This document shows, in pieces, positions 1-9,377 of a DNA stretch of 64,000 bases (its first letter is position 1; each line of letters begins with the position of its first letter). The notes under the pieces were generated by a model. It was not told the origin of the DNA and did not search any database. It saw only the letters and a program-made list of their open reading frames with translations. Location of the stretch: the NCBI GenBank assembly GCA_905197045.1, contig CAJJXG010000002.1, positions 62,001 through 126,000 on the forward strand, given 5' to 3'. Made by a program: the position numbers and the translations under genes. This stretch comes from an uncultured Caryophanales bacterium (GTDB lineage Bacteria > Bacillota_I > Bacilli_A > RFN20 > CAG-826).

Positions 1-765
1 TTAAAAGGCGAAGAATTGAAAGATGCTTTACATGAAATAATATCTGGCCATGAAAGCTTTAGCTACAATAGTTCAAAAAATAGTTGGAACAAAAGTGATG
101 TTTTAAATGGTCAAGAATATGTTTTTTATGAAGGCACAAATTCAAAAACAAGAATAAGTAGTTGTAATAGAGAGCATGTTTGGGCAAAATCACATGGTAA
201 TTTTGGTGAAAGTCAACCAACTGGTAGCGATTATCATAATTTACACCCAACAACATCTAATTTGAATAGTACCAGAGGCAACATGGATTTTGGTGAAGTT
301 GATAAAACTCAATCTTATAAGGATGCTGGTTCTGATTATGCTTATTCAACACCAAGTATGAAGGGAAATTATATTGGAAAAAGCAAAACTACTAAAGAAA
401 CTGTTTTTGAACCAAAAGATGAATTTAAAGGTGATACCGCAAGAACAATCTTTTATATGGCTGTAAGATATGATGGTGATTCAGGAGAAATTGATTTAGA
501 AGTTGATGGCGCAATTGATACATCAAGATATTATGATTTTACAGCCGGTGCTAAAGGATTACATGGCAACTTTAATGACTTATATAAATGGGCCACAACC
601 GACGTTGATCCTGTAAGTGATTTTGAAGTACATAGAAATAATGTTATTGATGAAGATTATCAACATAACCGTAATCCTTTTATTGATCATCCAGAATTTG
701 TAATTATGATTTATGACAAGAACTATGATGGACCAGGAGCCTTACTTGATGGCAATTTAAAATAA
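1..765 (+). CDS. Endonuclease I family nuclease (5' end cut by window edge)
   Basis: The reading frame is open from base 1, so the N-terminus, and any signal peptide, lies outside the window. The protein matches the endonuclease I (EndA/NucM, His-Me finger) family: an REHVW catalytic motif at codons 57-61, then a histidine/asparagine-rich stretch (HNLHP, NSTRGN) that in this family binds the metal ion. Members are usually secreted and cut DNA and RNA without sequence specificity. The TTG at 16 is not a convincing start, because the codons before it (LKGEE) fit the family's N-terminal helix. The stop is 5 bases before a 5'-nucleotidase lipoprotein, which points to shared expression and a role in breaking down external nucleic acid. 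Confidence 0.85.
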   Translation, partial: LKGEELKDALHEIISGHESFSYNSSKNSWNKSDVLNGQEYVFYEGTNSKTRISSCNREHVWAKSHGNFGESQPTGSDYHNLHPTTSNLNSTRGNMDFGEVDKTQSYKDAGSDYAYSTPSMKGNYIGKSKTTKETVFEPKDEFKGDTARTIFYMAVRYDGDSGEIDLEVDGAIDTSRYYDFTAGAKGLHGNFNDLYKWATTDVDPVSDFEVHRNNVIDEDYQHNRNPFIDHPEFVIMIYDKNYDGPGALLDGNLK

Positions 766-770
766 TTTAT

Positions 771-3635
771 ATGACAAAAGCCAAATTTTTAAGTTTAATA
801 CCATTCTTTAGTCTATCCTTATTGCTTAGTTCATGTAATTCAAGTATAAGTCAAAATACCAATGAACTTTGTACTGATGGAATTCCATTTAAAACAAATT
901 ATTATGTTGGAGATAAACTTGAACTAGCTGATGGTTTTCACGTTTATGACAAAAGTTCTAATATAAATATTATTGATTATTCGTTTTATTTAAATAATAA
1001 GCTAGAAGTTTTTGGCGGCTATGTTTTTGATATTGTCGGAACTTATGATGTTTATATTAGAAGTAATGGCTATCAAGATTATAAAATACCAGATTATACT
1101 TTAGTGGTAAGTGAGGCATCAAAAAGTTTAATTGCTGATACTTCAAACATGAAATTAGAATATCATGTTGGCGAAGCGTTAAGCTTTAATGGCTTAAAAG
1201 TTTATGATGGTTTTGGTAAGGAAGTATTTGACTATAACATTAATTTTGCTTTTTCAGAAGGTGATATTTTAAAACATAGTGGCAGTTATCTTGTTACTAT
1301 CTCAAAAAAAGGGTATTTATCAACATCGTTTTATATAAAAGTATTAGAAGATGAAAATTTATATTTAGATATTAGTAATATTAGAACTATTTTTACTATA
1401 GGAGAAAAATTTTTTTATGAAGGACTTATAGTAAAGGACAAAAATGGAAATGAAATTAATGATTATGAAATTTCTTTAAAAAGCGGGACCATTTTAAATA
1501 CTAGTGGTTTAATTGATGTAACAGTCAGTAAAACTCATTTTAAAGATGCTAGTTTTCAAATCGAAGTCATTACTCAAAAGATATTACTTTTAAATAAAAA
1601 ACCTGCAAAAACTGAATATAAAATTGGAGAACAAATAAATTTAAATGATATAGAAATAGTTGAAACTCCAAATTATGATATTGTTAAAGAATACGATTTA
1701 TTTTTAGATAATCAAGAAATTTCTCCTAGCCATATCTTTGATGAAAGTGGGCATTTTAAGGTTGAAATAAAAAAAGATAATTATATACCAACCTATTTTG
1801 AAATTGATGTTTTACCAGCTGGTTTAGAAATCGTTTCCTTACCTACCAAAACCGAATATGTAGTTGGCGATACTTTTGATAGTACTGGATTAAAAGTAAG
1901 TGATGGATTTAACGAAATTAGTGACTATACTTTAAGTCTAGAAAATGGGTCACTTCTTAGACATAGTGGTGAAATCAAAATTGAAATTACAAAAGATGAC
2001 TATAGGAAGACCTCTTTTTTAATTAATGTTAAAAATATAAAAGGGATGAAAATGAAAAATAGTCCTAAAGTTTATTATGAAAGAGGTGATAAATTTACTT
2101 TAGATGGTCTCTCACTTGTTGATAATAATTCTTTATCGCAAATTTTAATGTTTGATTCTTCAATTAAAGAAGGAGAAACTTTAAATAGTGTTGGTATTTT
2201 TGACGTTACTTTATCATCAAATAATTATCCTGACTTGACTTATCAAATCGAAGTTAGCGAGCCTTTAGCACTTGGAGAAACTACAACTTTTGATATTTAT
2301 TCAATTAATGATACACATGGTAGTTTTACAAGAAATGATGAAAATTTTGAGGCAGGTATTTCATATATTGCTGATTATTTTTTAGAGAGAAAAAGTGGAA
2401 ATAATATATATTTAAGCGCTGGTGATATGTGGCAAGGCGGCATTGAATCGAATAGCACTAAAGGTATCATCATGAGTGAAGCCATGAATATAATGGGAAT
2501 TGAAGCCATGAGTATTGGTAATCATGAATTTGATTGGGGTGTTGAAGAAATAGAAAATAATTTAAAAGTTATGGAATTTCCTTTACTTGGCTGCAATATT
2601 TTTTATAAAAATACAAATACCTTAGTTGATTTTTTAGAGCCATACACAATCATTGATAAAAACAATATTAAAATTGGAATAATTGGTGGGGTAATGGAAG
2701 GAATTGGCAGTTCTATTATTCAATCAATAAGTAAAGATTTTGATTATGTCGATCCTGTTCCTCTTGTTAAAGACTATAGTGATGAGTTACGTGAGAAGGG
2801 ATGTGACATTATAATCTTTTTAGTCCATGATGGTGGCTTCGAAGGATATAGTGGTGAACCAACAAAATATAATTCTTTAACTCAAATTAGTGATAATAGT
2901 GGGAAAAGATATATTGATAGTTTTATTTTTGCTCACGATCATCTTAGAAAAGAAGGGATTTATAACGGTGTTCCTTTTGTTGAAGCTGGTTCTAATGGTG
3001 GATATATTGGTAATATTTCCTTATCTATTAGAAGAAATTCTTATGATGAATTTGAAGTTGAAAGTAGTGAGACCGATATTATTAATGCCTATTATACCTG
3101 TACAACTTCAAATAAAGAGGTTGACGCTTTATTAAATATTTATAGTGACGTTATTATTAATCCAAATGATGTGATATATAAATTTTCAAAATCTTATAGT
3201 AGTAGTGAATTTACTTTAATTGTTTGTCAAGCGATGATGTGGTTTGTTCAAGAGAATAGATCAATATTTGGAGTTGATGATGTTTATTTAAGTACTCATA
3301 ACTATGCAGGAATTAGAGATGGAGTAAGTAAAGGTGATTTTACTTATGCTGATTTAATTAAAGTTTGTCCTTTTTCAAATGAATTAGCGATTATTAAGGT
3401 TAGCGAAAATCAAGCTAATTATTATGGACGTAATAGTGCTTTAGGGACAATTTATAATGAAGAAGCTAATGTAGATGAGAATGGATATTATTATGGAGTT
3501 ACAATCTCTTATGTTGCTATGTGGACTGATTATTCTGGTAAACTATATTGCACAGATTACTCTTTATATGAAAACTATATTATTAGCGATGTTTTGGGTG
3601 AGTATTTAATGAATGCTCCAGATTTGAATTTATAA
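771..3635 (+). CDS. Lipoprotein with Ig-like repeats and a 5'-nucleotidase/metallophosphatase module
   Basis: A lipoprotein signal ends in a lipobox with Cys22. About six repeats of roughly 75 residues follow (residues ~40-500), each with a hydrophobic strand, a YxxGD/E-like turn and a GxxVxD-like strand, so they are probably Ig-like spacer domains. From about residue 503 the protein is a metallophosphatase of the 5'-nucleotidase family: NDTHG near 512, GDMWQG near 551 and GNHEFDWG near 583 are the metal-binding motifs. The last ~170 residues fit the substrate-binding C-terminal domain. It should remove phosphate from nucleotides outside the membrane. There is no Shine-Dalgarno; the start lies 5 bases after the nuclease stop. 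Confidence 0.88.
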   Translation: MTKAKFLSLIPFFSLSLLLSSCNSSISQNTNELCTDGIPFKTNYYVGDKLELADGFHVYDKSSNINIIDYSFYLNNKLEVFGGYVFDIVGTYDVYIRSNGYQDYKIPDYTLVVSEASKSLIADTSNMKLEYHVGEALSFNGLKVYDGFGKEVFDYNINFAFSEGDILKHSGSYLVTISKKGYLSTSFYIKVLEDENLYLDISNIRTIFTIGEKFFYEGLIVKDKNGNEINDYEISLKSGTILNTSGLIDVTVSKTHFKDASFQIEVITQKILLLNKKPAKTEYKIGEQINLNDIEIVETPNYDIVKEYDLFLDNQEISPSHIFDESGHFKVEIKKDNYIPTYFEIDVLPAGLEIVSLPTKTEYVVGDTFDSTGLKVSDGFNEISDYTLSLENGSLLRHSGEIKIEITKDDYRKTSFLINVKNIKGMKMKNSPKVYYERGDKFTLDGLSLVDNNSLSQILMFDSSIKEGETLNSVGIFDVTLSSNNYPDLTYQIEVSEPLALGETTTFDIYSINDTHGSFTRNDENFEAGISYIADYFLERKSGNNIYLSAGDMWQGGIESNSTKGIIMSEAMNIMGIEAMSIGNHEFDWGVEEIENNLKVMEFPLLGCNIFYKNTNTLVDFLEPYTIIDKNNIKIGIIGGVMEGIGSSIIQSISKDFDYVDPVPLVKDYSDELREKGCDIIIFLVHDGGFEGYSGEPTKYNSLTQISDNSGKRYIDSFIFAHDHLRKEGIYNGVPFVEAGSNGGYIGNISLSIRRNSYDEFEVESSETDIINAYYTCTTSNKEVDALLNIYSDVIINPNDVIYKFSKSYSSSEFTLIVCQAMMWFVQENRSIFGVDDVYLSTHNYAGIRDGVSKGDFTYADLIKVCPFSNELAIIKVSENQANYYGRNSALGTIYNEEANVDENGYYYGVTISYVAMWTDYSGKLYCTDYSLYENYIISDVLGEYLMNAPDLNL

Positions 3636-3638
3636 TTT

Positions 3639-4943
3639 ATGAATAAGTTATTAACTGTAAGCAAATATAAAAACAACTTGATTGCTAAAAAAAGCAGAGT
3701 TTTTTTGAGCAGTTTATTAGATTATTTCATACTTGTTGTTTTGACTTTTATCGTTTTTACGGTTGCTGGAACTCCAATTATGACAAGTTTACCTGTTTTC
3801 AATAATGCAATTTCTGAAATTAATGAAAAAACAAGTGATCTATATTCAATTGTTAGCGAGACAAGATTACAAACATTTGATGAAAGCAGCAAGCAACTTG
3901 GAAATGTTGAAACTGACGCCATCAATTATTTAAAAACTTTAATGAAAACGAGCTTATATGTATATGGGAAAACATTACCTGTTTATAATCAAGATACAAA
4001 TGAATATATACAAGAAAACGTTAAAATCGAAGATACATTTTTAAACACAAATAATAATGAATATCCAAATGACAACTTATCTTATTATTGTTTTAACTTC
4101 AAAACTAAACACGAAGAATTAAATTGTTTTATATATGAAGATGTTGATTATTCAAATAATAAAGATGTTTATTTATACGAAAAAGTTTTAGGTTTTGAAA
4201 ACGAAACTATTTCCACATATTTTGTAAATGATGAAACTTTTGCAAGCTTTTCAGATGAAATTAAAGAAAAATTGACGAAATATAATGTGCTAACTGAAAA
4301 GAATTTAGACAACATAATTGCTATATTAGTCTATGGAGAAAATAACGGCACTATAAATAGCATTTATGATAATCTAATAAATTCTTACAAATTAGGTGTT
4401 CAGTTTTTTATTGATGATGTTGAGCAAAATTATGTTCCATATATAGAAAAAACTAAGGAATTCAACTTGGCTTTCAATAGTTATGCAATGTGCTACATTA
4501 TTAATTTAGTTTTGTGTTATGTCTTTGCATTTTTTATTTTGCAAGTTATTTTGCCTTTACTACTTAAAGAAAATTGTACAATCGCACAAAGGTCGATGAA
4601 ATTAAGACTATGTAATTTAGATGAAGGAGAACCATTAGCTTTTAATATCGTAATAAGAAACATTGTTTTATTTTTTATATATTTTAGTGGGATTTTCTTT
4701 TCACTATTTTTTTCTAACTTAATGCAAATATCTGTATTTCCTATTAATAATTCTAGCTTGAATTTATTAGAGTTTATTGTTTTTTCCTTACTTTTATCAA
4801 TTCTTTCAGGCGTTTTCTTATTAATTAACAAAAATAATCAATTACTTGATCTTTTTTCTGGTTTCTTAGTCGTTAAAGATATTGAAAAATTCGAGAATAT
4901 TGGAGGCGAATTAACTGAAAATGTTAGCGAAATCAAAAATTGA
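3639..4943 (+). CDS. RDD-like membrane protein with large extracytoplasmic loop
   Basis: A 434-residue membrane protein. The first membrane segment (~residues 25-47) begins with an R-x5-D pattern typical of the RDD family. About 220 mostly hydrophilic residues follow, probably outside the cell, and then about four membrane segments. Between the later segments, a stretch resembling the RDD 'G-x-lRv-D-G' loop and an L-x-D-x-F-S-G-x-x-V-V end support the family. RDD proteins have no general known function. The next gene is a second, shorter RDD protein that overlaps by 23 bases, so the two may form a pair. The start is 3 bases after the upstream stop and has no Shine-Dalgarno. Confidence 0.6.
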   Translation: MNKLLTVSKYKNNLIAKKSRVFLSSLLDYFILVVLTFIVFTVAGTPIMTSLPVFNNAISEINEKTSDLYSIVSETRLQTFDESSKQLGNVETDAINYLKTLMKTSLYVYGKTLPVYNQDTNEYIQENVKIEDTFLNTNNNEYPNDNLSYYCFNFKTKHEELNCFIYEDVDYSNNKDVYLYEKVLGFENETISTYFVNDETFASFSDEIKEKLTKYNVLTEKNLDNIIAILVYGENNGTINSIYDNLINSYKLGVQFFIDDVEQNYVPYIEKTKEFNLAFNSYAMCYIINLVLCYVFAFFILQVILPLLLKENCTIAQRSMKLRLCNLDEGEPLAFNIVIRNIVLFFIYFSGIFFSLFFSNLMQISVFPINNSSLNLLEFIVFSLLLSILSGVFLLINKNNQLLDLFSGFLVVKDIEKFENIGGELTENVSEIKN

Positions 4944-5892
4944 GTTAGAATATACAAATGCTAAAATCTACAAGCGATTATTCGCTTCTTTCATTGACTT
5001 ATTTACAATCTTTTTGTCAACCTTTATCTTTTTTAGTTTAACTAATATGGTTTTACCTCAAATTGAAGCTTATAAAAACTTAGTTGAAGAAAAAAGCCAT
5101 TTGTTGGTTGAATCAGGACTATATAATGATGAGCTAACATTAGTTTTAGATGTCGTACAAAATGATGAAGAGTTTTCAACTGCTAAAGAAAAGGGCGACT
5201 ATTTAAAAAAATCGATTGATGGCTTTTATGAATCAACATATTTTTTTACTTCTGAAGAAAGCCAAAAAATTAAGGAAGATTATAATGAAAGAAAAGTGAG
5301 CTATGTTGTTGATGATACACACATTTTTTCATTAGATGGTGAAAATATAGTTGAAAATCCTGTAAATCCTCAATATTTTTATGATTTTTATGTAGAAGAA
5401 ATTAATAACTATTCTTTGCCGTTTTTAAATCAAAACGAACAAATTATTAACGCAAATAAAATTTTATCTATGACTAGTTATGTTTCTTTTACTATCTGGC
5501 TTTTACTATTTGTTTTATTCTTTGAATTATTTTTTCCACTAGTCGTTTTTAAACGTGGAAGATTAACTTTAGGACGAAAAGTTTTTTCAATTGGGTTGAT
5601 CGATGTTAATGCGTTAAATATTAAAGCTAGTAAATATTTAGGAAGAGTTGCTTTTATAGTTATAGTTATGTATGTGATAGGGTTTTTTAGCTTTTTATTG
5701 CCACTTTTTGTATCTTTAGGAATGATGTTTATATCAAAAAGACATCAAGATTTAGTTGATTATGTTTTTAATACTTATGTTGTCGATATTAAAAAAGACG
5801 AAATTTATTTAGACCAGTTAGATTTTTTAGATAAAACTAATAAAGATAAGAAGGTTAAATTGGAAGATAAAGATTTAACAATAACTAACTGA
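4921..5892 (+). CDS. RDD family membrane protein
   Basis: A 323-residue protein that is a clearer RDD family member than its upstream neighbour: KRLFASFIDLF in the first membrane segment (Arg and Asp spaced as in the family), a G-R-L-T-L-G-R-K loop after a later segment, and a R-H-Q-D-L-V-D-Y end motif. An extracytoplasmic region of about 130 residues separates the first two membrane segments. GGAGG at 4902-4906 lies 14 bases before the ATG, which is long for a ribosome site. The gene is probably co-expressed with the overlapping RDD gene before it. Its function is unknown. The location between nucleases and an importer suggests an accessory role in handling nucleotides, but that is inference only. 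Confidence 0.7.
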   Translation: MLAKSKIELEYTNAKIYKRLFASFIDLFTIFLSTFIFFSLTNMVLPQIEAYKNLVEEKSHLLVESGLYNDELTLVLDVVQNDEEFSTAKEKGDYLKKSIDGFYESTYFFTSEESQKIKEDYNERKVSYVVDDTHIFSLDGENIVENPVNPQYFYDFYVEEINNYSLPFLNQNEQIINANKILSMTSYVSFTIWLLLFVLFFELFFPLVVFKRGRLTLGRKVFSIGLIDVNALNIKASKYLGRVAFIVIVMYVIGFFSFLLPLFVSLGMMFISKRHQDLVDYVFNTYVVDIKKDEIYLDQLDFLDKTNKDKKVKLEDKDLTITN

Positions 5893-6016
5893 TTCTAATT
5901 TGTTTAAAATGCTGTTTTTTTGCGATGTTAATCAATTTATTTAGGTAATTACTCAAATAAAAATTAATATAGAAAACCATGACATTAAATGATAAAGTAT
6001 AGTACAGGTATTTATT

Positions 6017-7477
6017 ATGGAAATTAAATTAAAACATCTAACAAAGGAATTCCCTGGAAATCCTAAAAAGAACATTCCAAACACAATCGCTGTTAACAAT
6101 TTAGACATTGATATTAAAGATGGCGAACTTTTGGGCTTATTAGGACCTAGTGGATGTGGTAAATCAACAACACTTTATATGATTGCTGGATTAAAGAGTC
6201 CTACTGATGGTGAAATTTGGTTTGGCAATGAAGACGTTACACATTTAACTCCTGAAAAAAGGGGTATTGGTTTAGTCTTCCAAAACTATGCTCTTTATCC
6301 ACATATGAGCGTTTATGACAATGTTAAATTCCCTTTAACAAATTTAAGAGTAGAAACTACTAAAAAAGCATCACGAATTATTGATAATTTAGAAATTATC
6401 GATTTGTTAGAGAAACATGCAGATGAAATTTTACAGATTATTAAATCATCTCTTTATAAAGACAAAGTTTCTAAAGATGCAAGTGCTAGAAAATTAGTTT
6501 ATAGATTTCATATAGTTACTTCTCAAGCTGTTCGACTTTTTAAAGTCGGCCTTCAATATAGCGACAATCAAGAAGCTTTAATTAAAGAAACTATTGAGAA
6601 ACTTCAAAAAGAAAACGAAAGAATCAAAGAACTTATTGCTAAAAGAGGCTTTTCTTTAAATGAGAAAAACGAATACCTCGATAAAGATGGCTTGACTATT
6701 AAAGTAAAAAGAAAACTTACAAAAGATGAAATTGATGCTTTAGTTCAAGAAACAAGTCGCTTAGTTCAGATTAATGATTATCTTACTCGTAAACCAAGTG
6801 AATTAAGTGGTGGTCAACAACAACGTGTTGCTATTGCTAGAGCTTTAGTTAAAAAACCTAGAGTTTTACTTCTTGATGAGCCACTTTCTAATTTGGATGC
6901 TAGATTAAGAATTCAAACTCGTGAAGAAATAAGAAGAATTCAAAAGGAAACTGGAATTACTACAATCTTTGTTACTCACGATCAAGAAGAGGCAATGAGC
7001 ATTTCAGATAGTATTGTTGTTATGAAGGATGGATTAGAAATGCAAAAGGATAATCCTCAAGAAGTTTATAACAATCCAACAAATTTATTCGTTGCTAAAT
7101 TTTTAGGAACTCCACCAATTAACGTATTTAATGGATACATTAAAGATAAATCCTTATATATAGGAAATGAAAAAATTTTAACAAGTGATAAATTAACAGA
7201 AGATAAAAAGGTCTACGTCGGTATTAGACCTGAAGGATTCAATACTGGTGATTTAGTCAATGATAAAGATAAGGTTTTTACTCTTGATGTTAAGCAAATT
7301 GTTACTATGGGTAGGGATATGACTGTTATTTGTGGTCATGATAACTTCATAGGTGAAGCAATTAAAATTATTATTGATAGTGATACCAATGTAAAAATAG
7401 GATTAAACAAATTTTCAATCAAGCCTAATAAAATTTTCATTTTTGATGGCGAAACTGAACAAAGGATTAGATTTTAA
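6017..7477 (+). CDS. ABC importer ATP-binding protein (MalK/UgpC type) with a large insertion
   Basis: The ATPase of a binding-protein-dependent importer. Walker A (GPSGCGKST) is at residues 43-51, the Q-loop Gln at 89, the signature LSGGQ at 263-267, Walker B and [11 protein letters not shown] next, and the switch His in VTHDQEEA. The C-terminal ~130 residues fit the TOBE-type domain of MalK/UgpC proteins. Walker A and the signature are usually about 100 residues apart; here they are about 220 apart. The extra ~120 residues lie in the helical domain and are charged and helix-rich. The M. genitalium ATPase MG187 is also known to be much longer than MalK. Two permeases and a binding protein follow. 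The 124-base gap upstream includes a TATAGT at about 5996-6001. Confidence 0.92.
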   Translation: MEIKLKHLTKEFPGNPKKNIPNTIAVNNLDIDIKDGELLGLLGPSGCGKSTTLYMIAGLKSPTDGEIWFGNEDVTHLTPEKRGIGLVFQNYALYPHMSVYDNVKFPLTNLRVETTKKASRIIDNLEIIDLLEKHADEILQIIKSSLYKDKVSKDASARKLVYRFHIVTSQAVRLFKVGLQYSDNQEALIKETIEKLQKENERIKELIAKRGFSLNEKNEYLDKDGLTIKVKRKLTKDEIDALVQETSRLVQINDYLTRKPSELSGGQQQRVAIARALVKKPRVLLLDEPLSNLDARLRIQTREEIRRIQKETGITTIFVTHDQEEAMSISDSIVVMKDGLEMQKDNPQEVYNNPTNLFVAKFLGTPPINVFNGYIKDKSLYIGNEKILTSDKLTEDKKVYVGIRPEGFNTGDLVNDKDKVFTLDVKQIVTMGRDMTVICGHDNFIGEAIKIIIDSDTNVKIGLNKFSIKPNKIFIFDGETEQRIRF

Positions 7478-7482
7478 TTTTT

Positions 7483-8436
7483 ATGGAAAGCAAAAATAAC
7501 TGGAAAGCTTGGCTATATTTAGCGCCTGTCTTAATTTTAATGGCAGTCTTTACTTTCTATCCTATTTTAAATACTTTTTATATTTCGTTTTTGAAAAATT
7601 ATAATTATTTAAGACCTGATCAATTTTCTGGGTTTACTTTTGATAATTATATCGACATTTTTACTCCTTATATTAGTGGTTCAGGGAGTGGAAGTTACTT
7701 CCAAGATGTTGTCCAAATCGCTTTGCCTAATACGCTTTTATTGACGGTCATTACTGTACCTTTATCAATATTCCTCGCACTAATTATTGCAATTGGATTA
7801 AATTCTATTAAATTTTTACAAAAAATATTCCAAACTGTATTTTTCTTACCATATGTCACTAACGCAATTGCTATTGGTATGGTTTTTGCTGTTATTTTCG
7901 ATACTGACTATGGTATTTTTAATGCAATTTTTGGGACTGCACATCATCCTTGGATTACACCATCTCCTCAATTTCCTGATAATCCAGTAAATTATTGGAG
8001 TGGCGTTTTTGCTATTTGCTTCTATATTATTTGGAGTTCCTTACCTTACAAGATTTTAATTTTCTTAGGCGGTCTGCAAAACGTAGACAAACAATATTAC
8101 GAAGCTGCTCAAATTGATGCTACACCTAAATGGAAAACTATTTGGAAAATTACTATTCCTTTATTGTCTCCTCAAATAATGTATGTTATGGTCACTTCAT
8201 TTATTGGGGCATTTAAAGAGTATGATAGTGTAATTGGTCTTTTTGGTGTATCTGGTGGAAATTTTGATCAAAATACTGGTCCTCGAAACATGACGACAAT
8301 GGTTTATTTTATCTATGATCAGATAGACAAAAATATGGTCCATTACGCTAGTGCAGCAGCGGTTGTCTTATTTATCATCATTATGATATTTACCGCGTTA
8401 CAGTTCTGGGTAAGTAAGAAGAGGGTACATTATTAA
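7483..8436 (+). CDS. ABC importer permease 1 (MalF/UgpA type)
   Basis: A 317-residue inner membrane permease with about six membrane segments. The cytoplasmic coupling loop (EAA motif: YYEAAQIDA...G/P-rich end) lies at about residues 205-225 and would dock on the ATPase encoded just upstream. The family is the carbohydrate-type permease group (MalF/UgpA), but in mycoplasmas the same family forms a cluster with a membrane nuclease. The substrate therefore cannot be read from the family alone. The start is 5 bases after the ATPase stop and has no Shine-Dalgarno. It forms a heterodimer with the next gene product. Confidence 0.92.
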   Translation: MESKNNWKAWLYLAPVLILMAVFTFYPILNTFYISFLKNYNYLRPDQFSGFTFDNYIDIFTPYISGSGSGSYFQDVVQIALPNTLLLTVITVPLSIFLALIIAIGLNSIKFLQKIFQTVFFLPYVTNAIAIGMVFAVIFDTDYGIFNAIFGTAHHPWITPSPQFPDNPVNYWSGVFAICFYIIWSSLPYKILIFLGGLQNVDKQYYEAAQIDATPKWKTIWKITIPLLSPQIMYVMVTSFIGAFKEYDSVIGLFGVSGGNFDQNTGPRNMTTMVYFIYDQIDKNMVHYASAAAVVLFIIIMIFTALQFWVSKKRVHY

Positions 8437-8437
8437 T

Positions 8438-9367
8438 ATGAGACAAGATTATAACGAAATGGTACTCGTTTTAAAAAACGATAATGTATCAACTGAAACA
8501 AAAGAAAAATTAAGCAAGGTAAGCAAGATTATAGGTTTAACCTTTACTTACTTATTCTTGGTTTTAATGGGAATATTAGTTATCTTTCCTTTCTATTGGA
8601 TGATAATTACTTCTTTAAAGACAGGCGCCGAAATTAAAGCTTTACAGCAAACTTTCTGGCCTCAAGTAGTAATGTGGTCAAACTATGTTGATGCCTTTAC
8701 TAGACTTGATTTTGGAACACTTTTAACAAATACCTTAATAGTTGGTATTTTCTCAACATTAGGAACCTTATTTACAACTATATTTGCAGCTTTTGCCTTT
8801 GCTAGACTTGAATTTAAAGGCAGAGACTTCATGTTTGCTCTTTTATTAGCAACAATGATGATTCCTGGTGAAATGATGGTTATTTCTAACTATGTTAGCG
8901 TATCGTTATTAGGTATGACAGGAGGAACAAATAGAATTGGTGCTTATCTTGCAATGATTCTTCCTTTCTTAATTAGTGTCTTCTATATTTATTTGTTAAG
9001 ACAGAATTTCAAGCAAATACCTAATGAGTTATATCTCGCAGCTAAGGTGGATGGAAAAAGTGATTGGGCCTTCTTGTGGAAGGTTATGGTACCTCTAGCC
9101 ATGCCAACATTAACTACAATATTCATCTTGAAATTGATGGGAACTTGGAACGCTTACGTTTGGCCAAATTTGATTACAAGTGGCAATAAAGATTTATATC
9201 TCATTTCTAATGGTTTAAGAGAAACATTTAACGTTGCTGGTAATGCTGATGATTACGGCGTTCAAATGGCGGCTAGTGTTATTGTTACAGTTCCATTATT
9301 ACTTTTGTTTATTATTTTCAGAAAATATATTATGCGTGGCGTTGGTCGTGCTGGTATAAAAGGTTAA
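8438..9367 (+). CDS. ABC importer permease 2 (MalG/UgpE type)
   Basis: A 309-residue permease that partners the preceding gene. The N-terminus has about 30 cytoplasmic residues before the first membrane segment. The coupling EAA loop (YLAAKVDGKSDW) is at about residues 197-220 and is followed by a conserved Pro. The overall layout matches MalG/UgpE. It starts one base after the upstream stop; GAGGG about 13 bases upstream is a weak ribosome site. It is followed 10 bases later by the substrate-binding lipoprotein, so ATPase, both permeases and binding protein form one transporter unit. Confidence 0.92.
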   Translation: MRQDYNEMVLVLKNDNVSTETKEKLSKVSKIIGLTFTYLFLVLMGILVIFPFYWMIITSLKTGAEIKALQQTFWPQVVMWSNYVDAFTRLDFGTLLTNTLIVGIFSTLGTLFTTIFAAFAFARLEFKGRDFMFALLLATMMIPGEMMVISNYVSVSLLGMTGGTNRIGAYLAMILPFLISVFYIYLLRQNFKQIPNELYLAAKVDGKSDWAFLWKVMVPLAMPTLTTIFILKLMGTWNAYVWPNLITSGNKDLYLISNGLRETFNVAGNADDYGVQMAASVIVTVPLLLLFIIFRKYIMRGVGRAGIKG

Positions 9368-9377
9368 GGAGTTTTTT

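Noticed and set aside
59..256. Open frame on the minus strand inside the endonuclease I gene
   Set aside because: It lies opposite clear nuclease motifs and shows no family pattern or ribosome site.
6004..6016. ACAGGTATTT immediately before the ATGs at 6017 and 44782 as a shared regulatory element
   Set aside because: AGGT can serve as a weak ribosome site, and a similar AGGTAT precedes recX; two or three matches are not enough for a new element.
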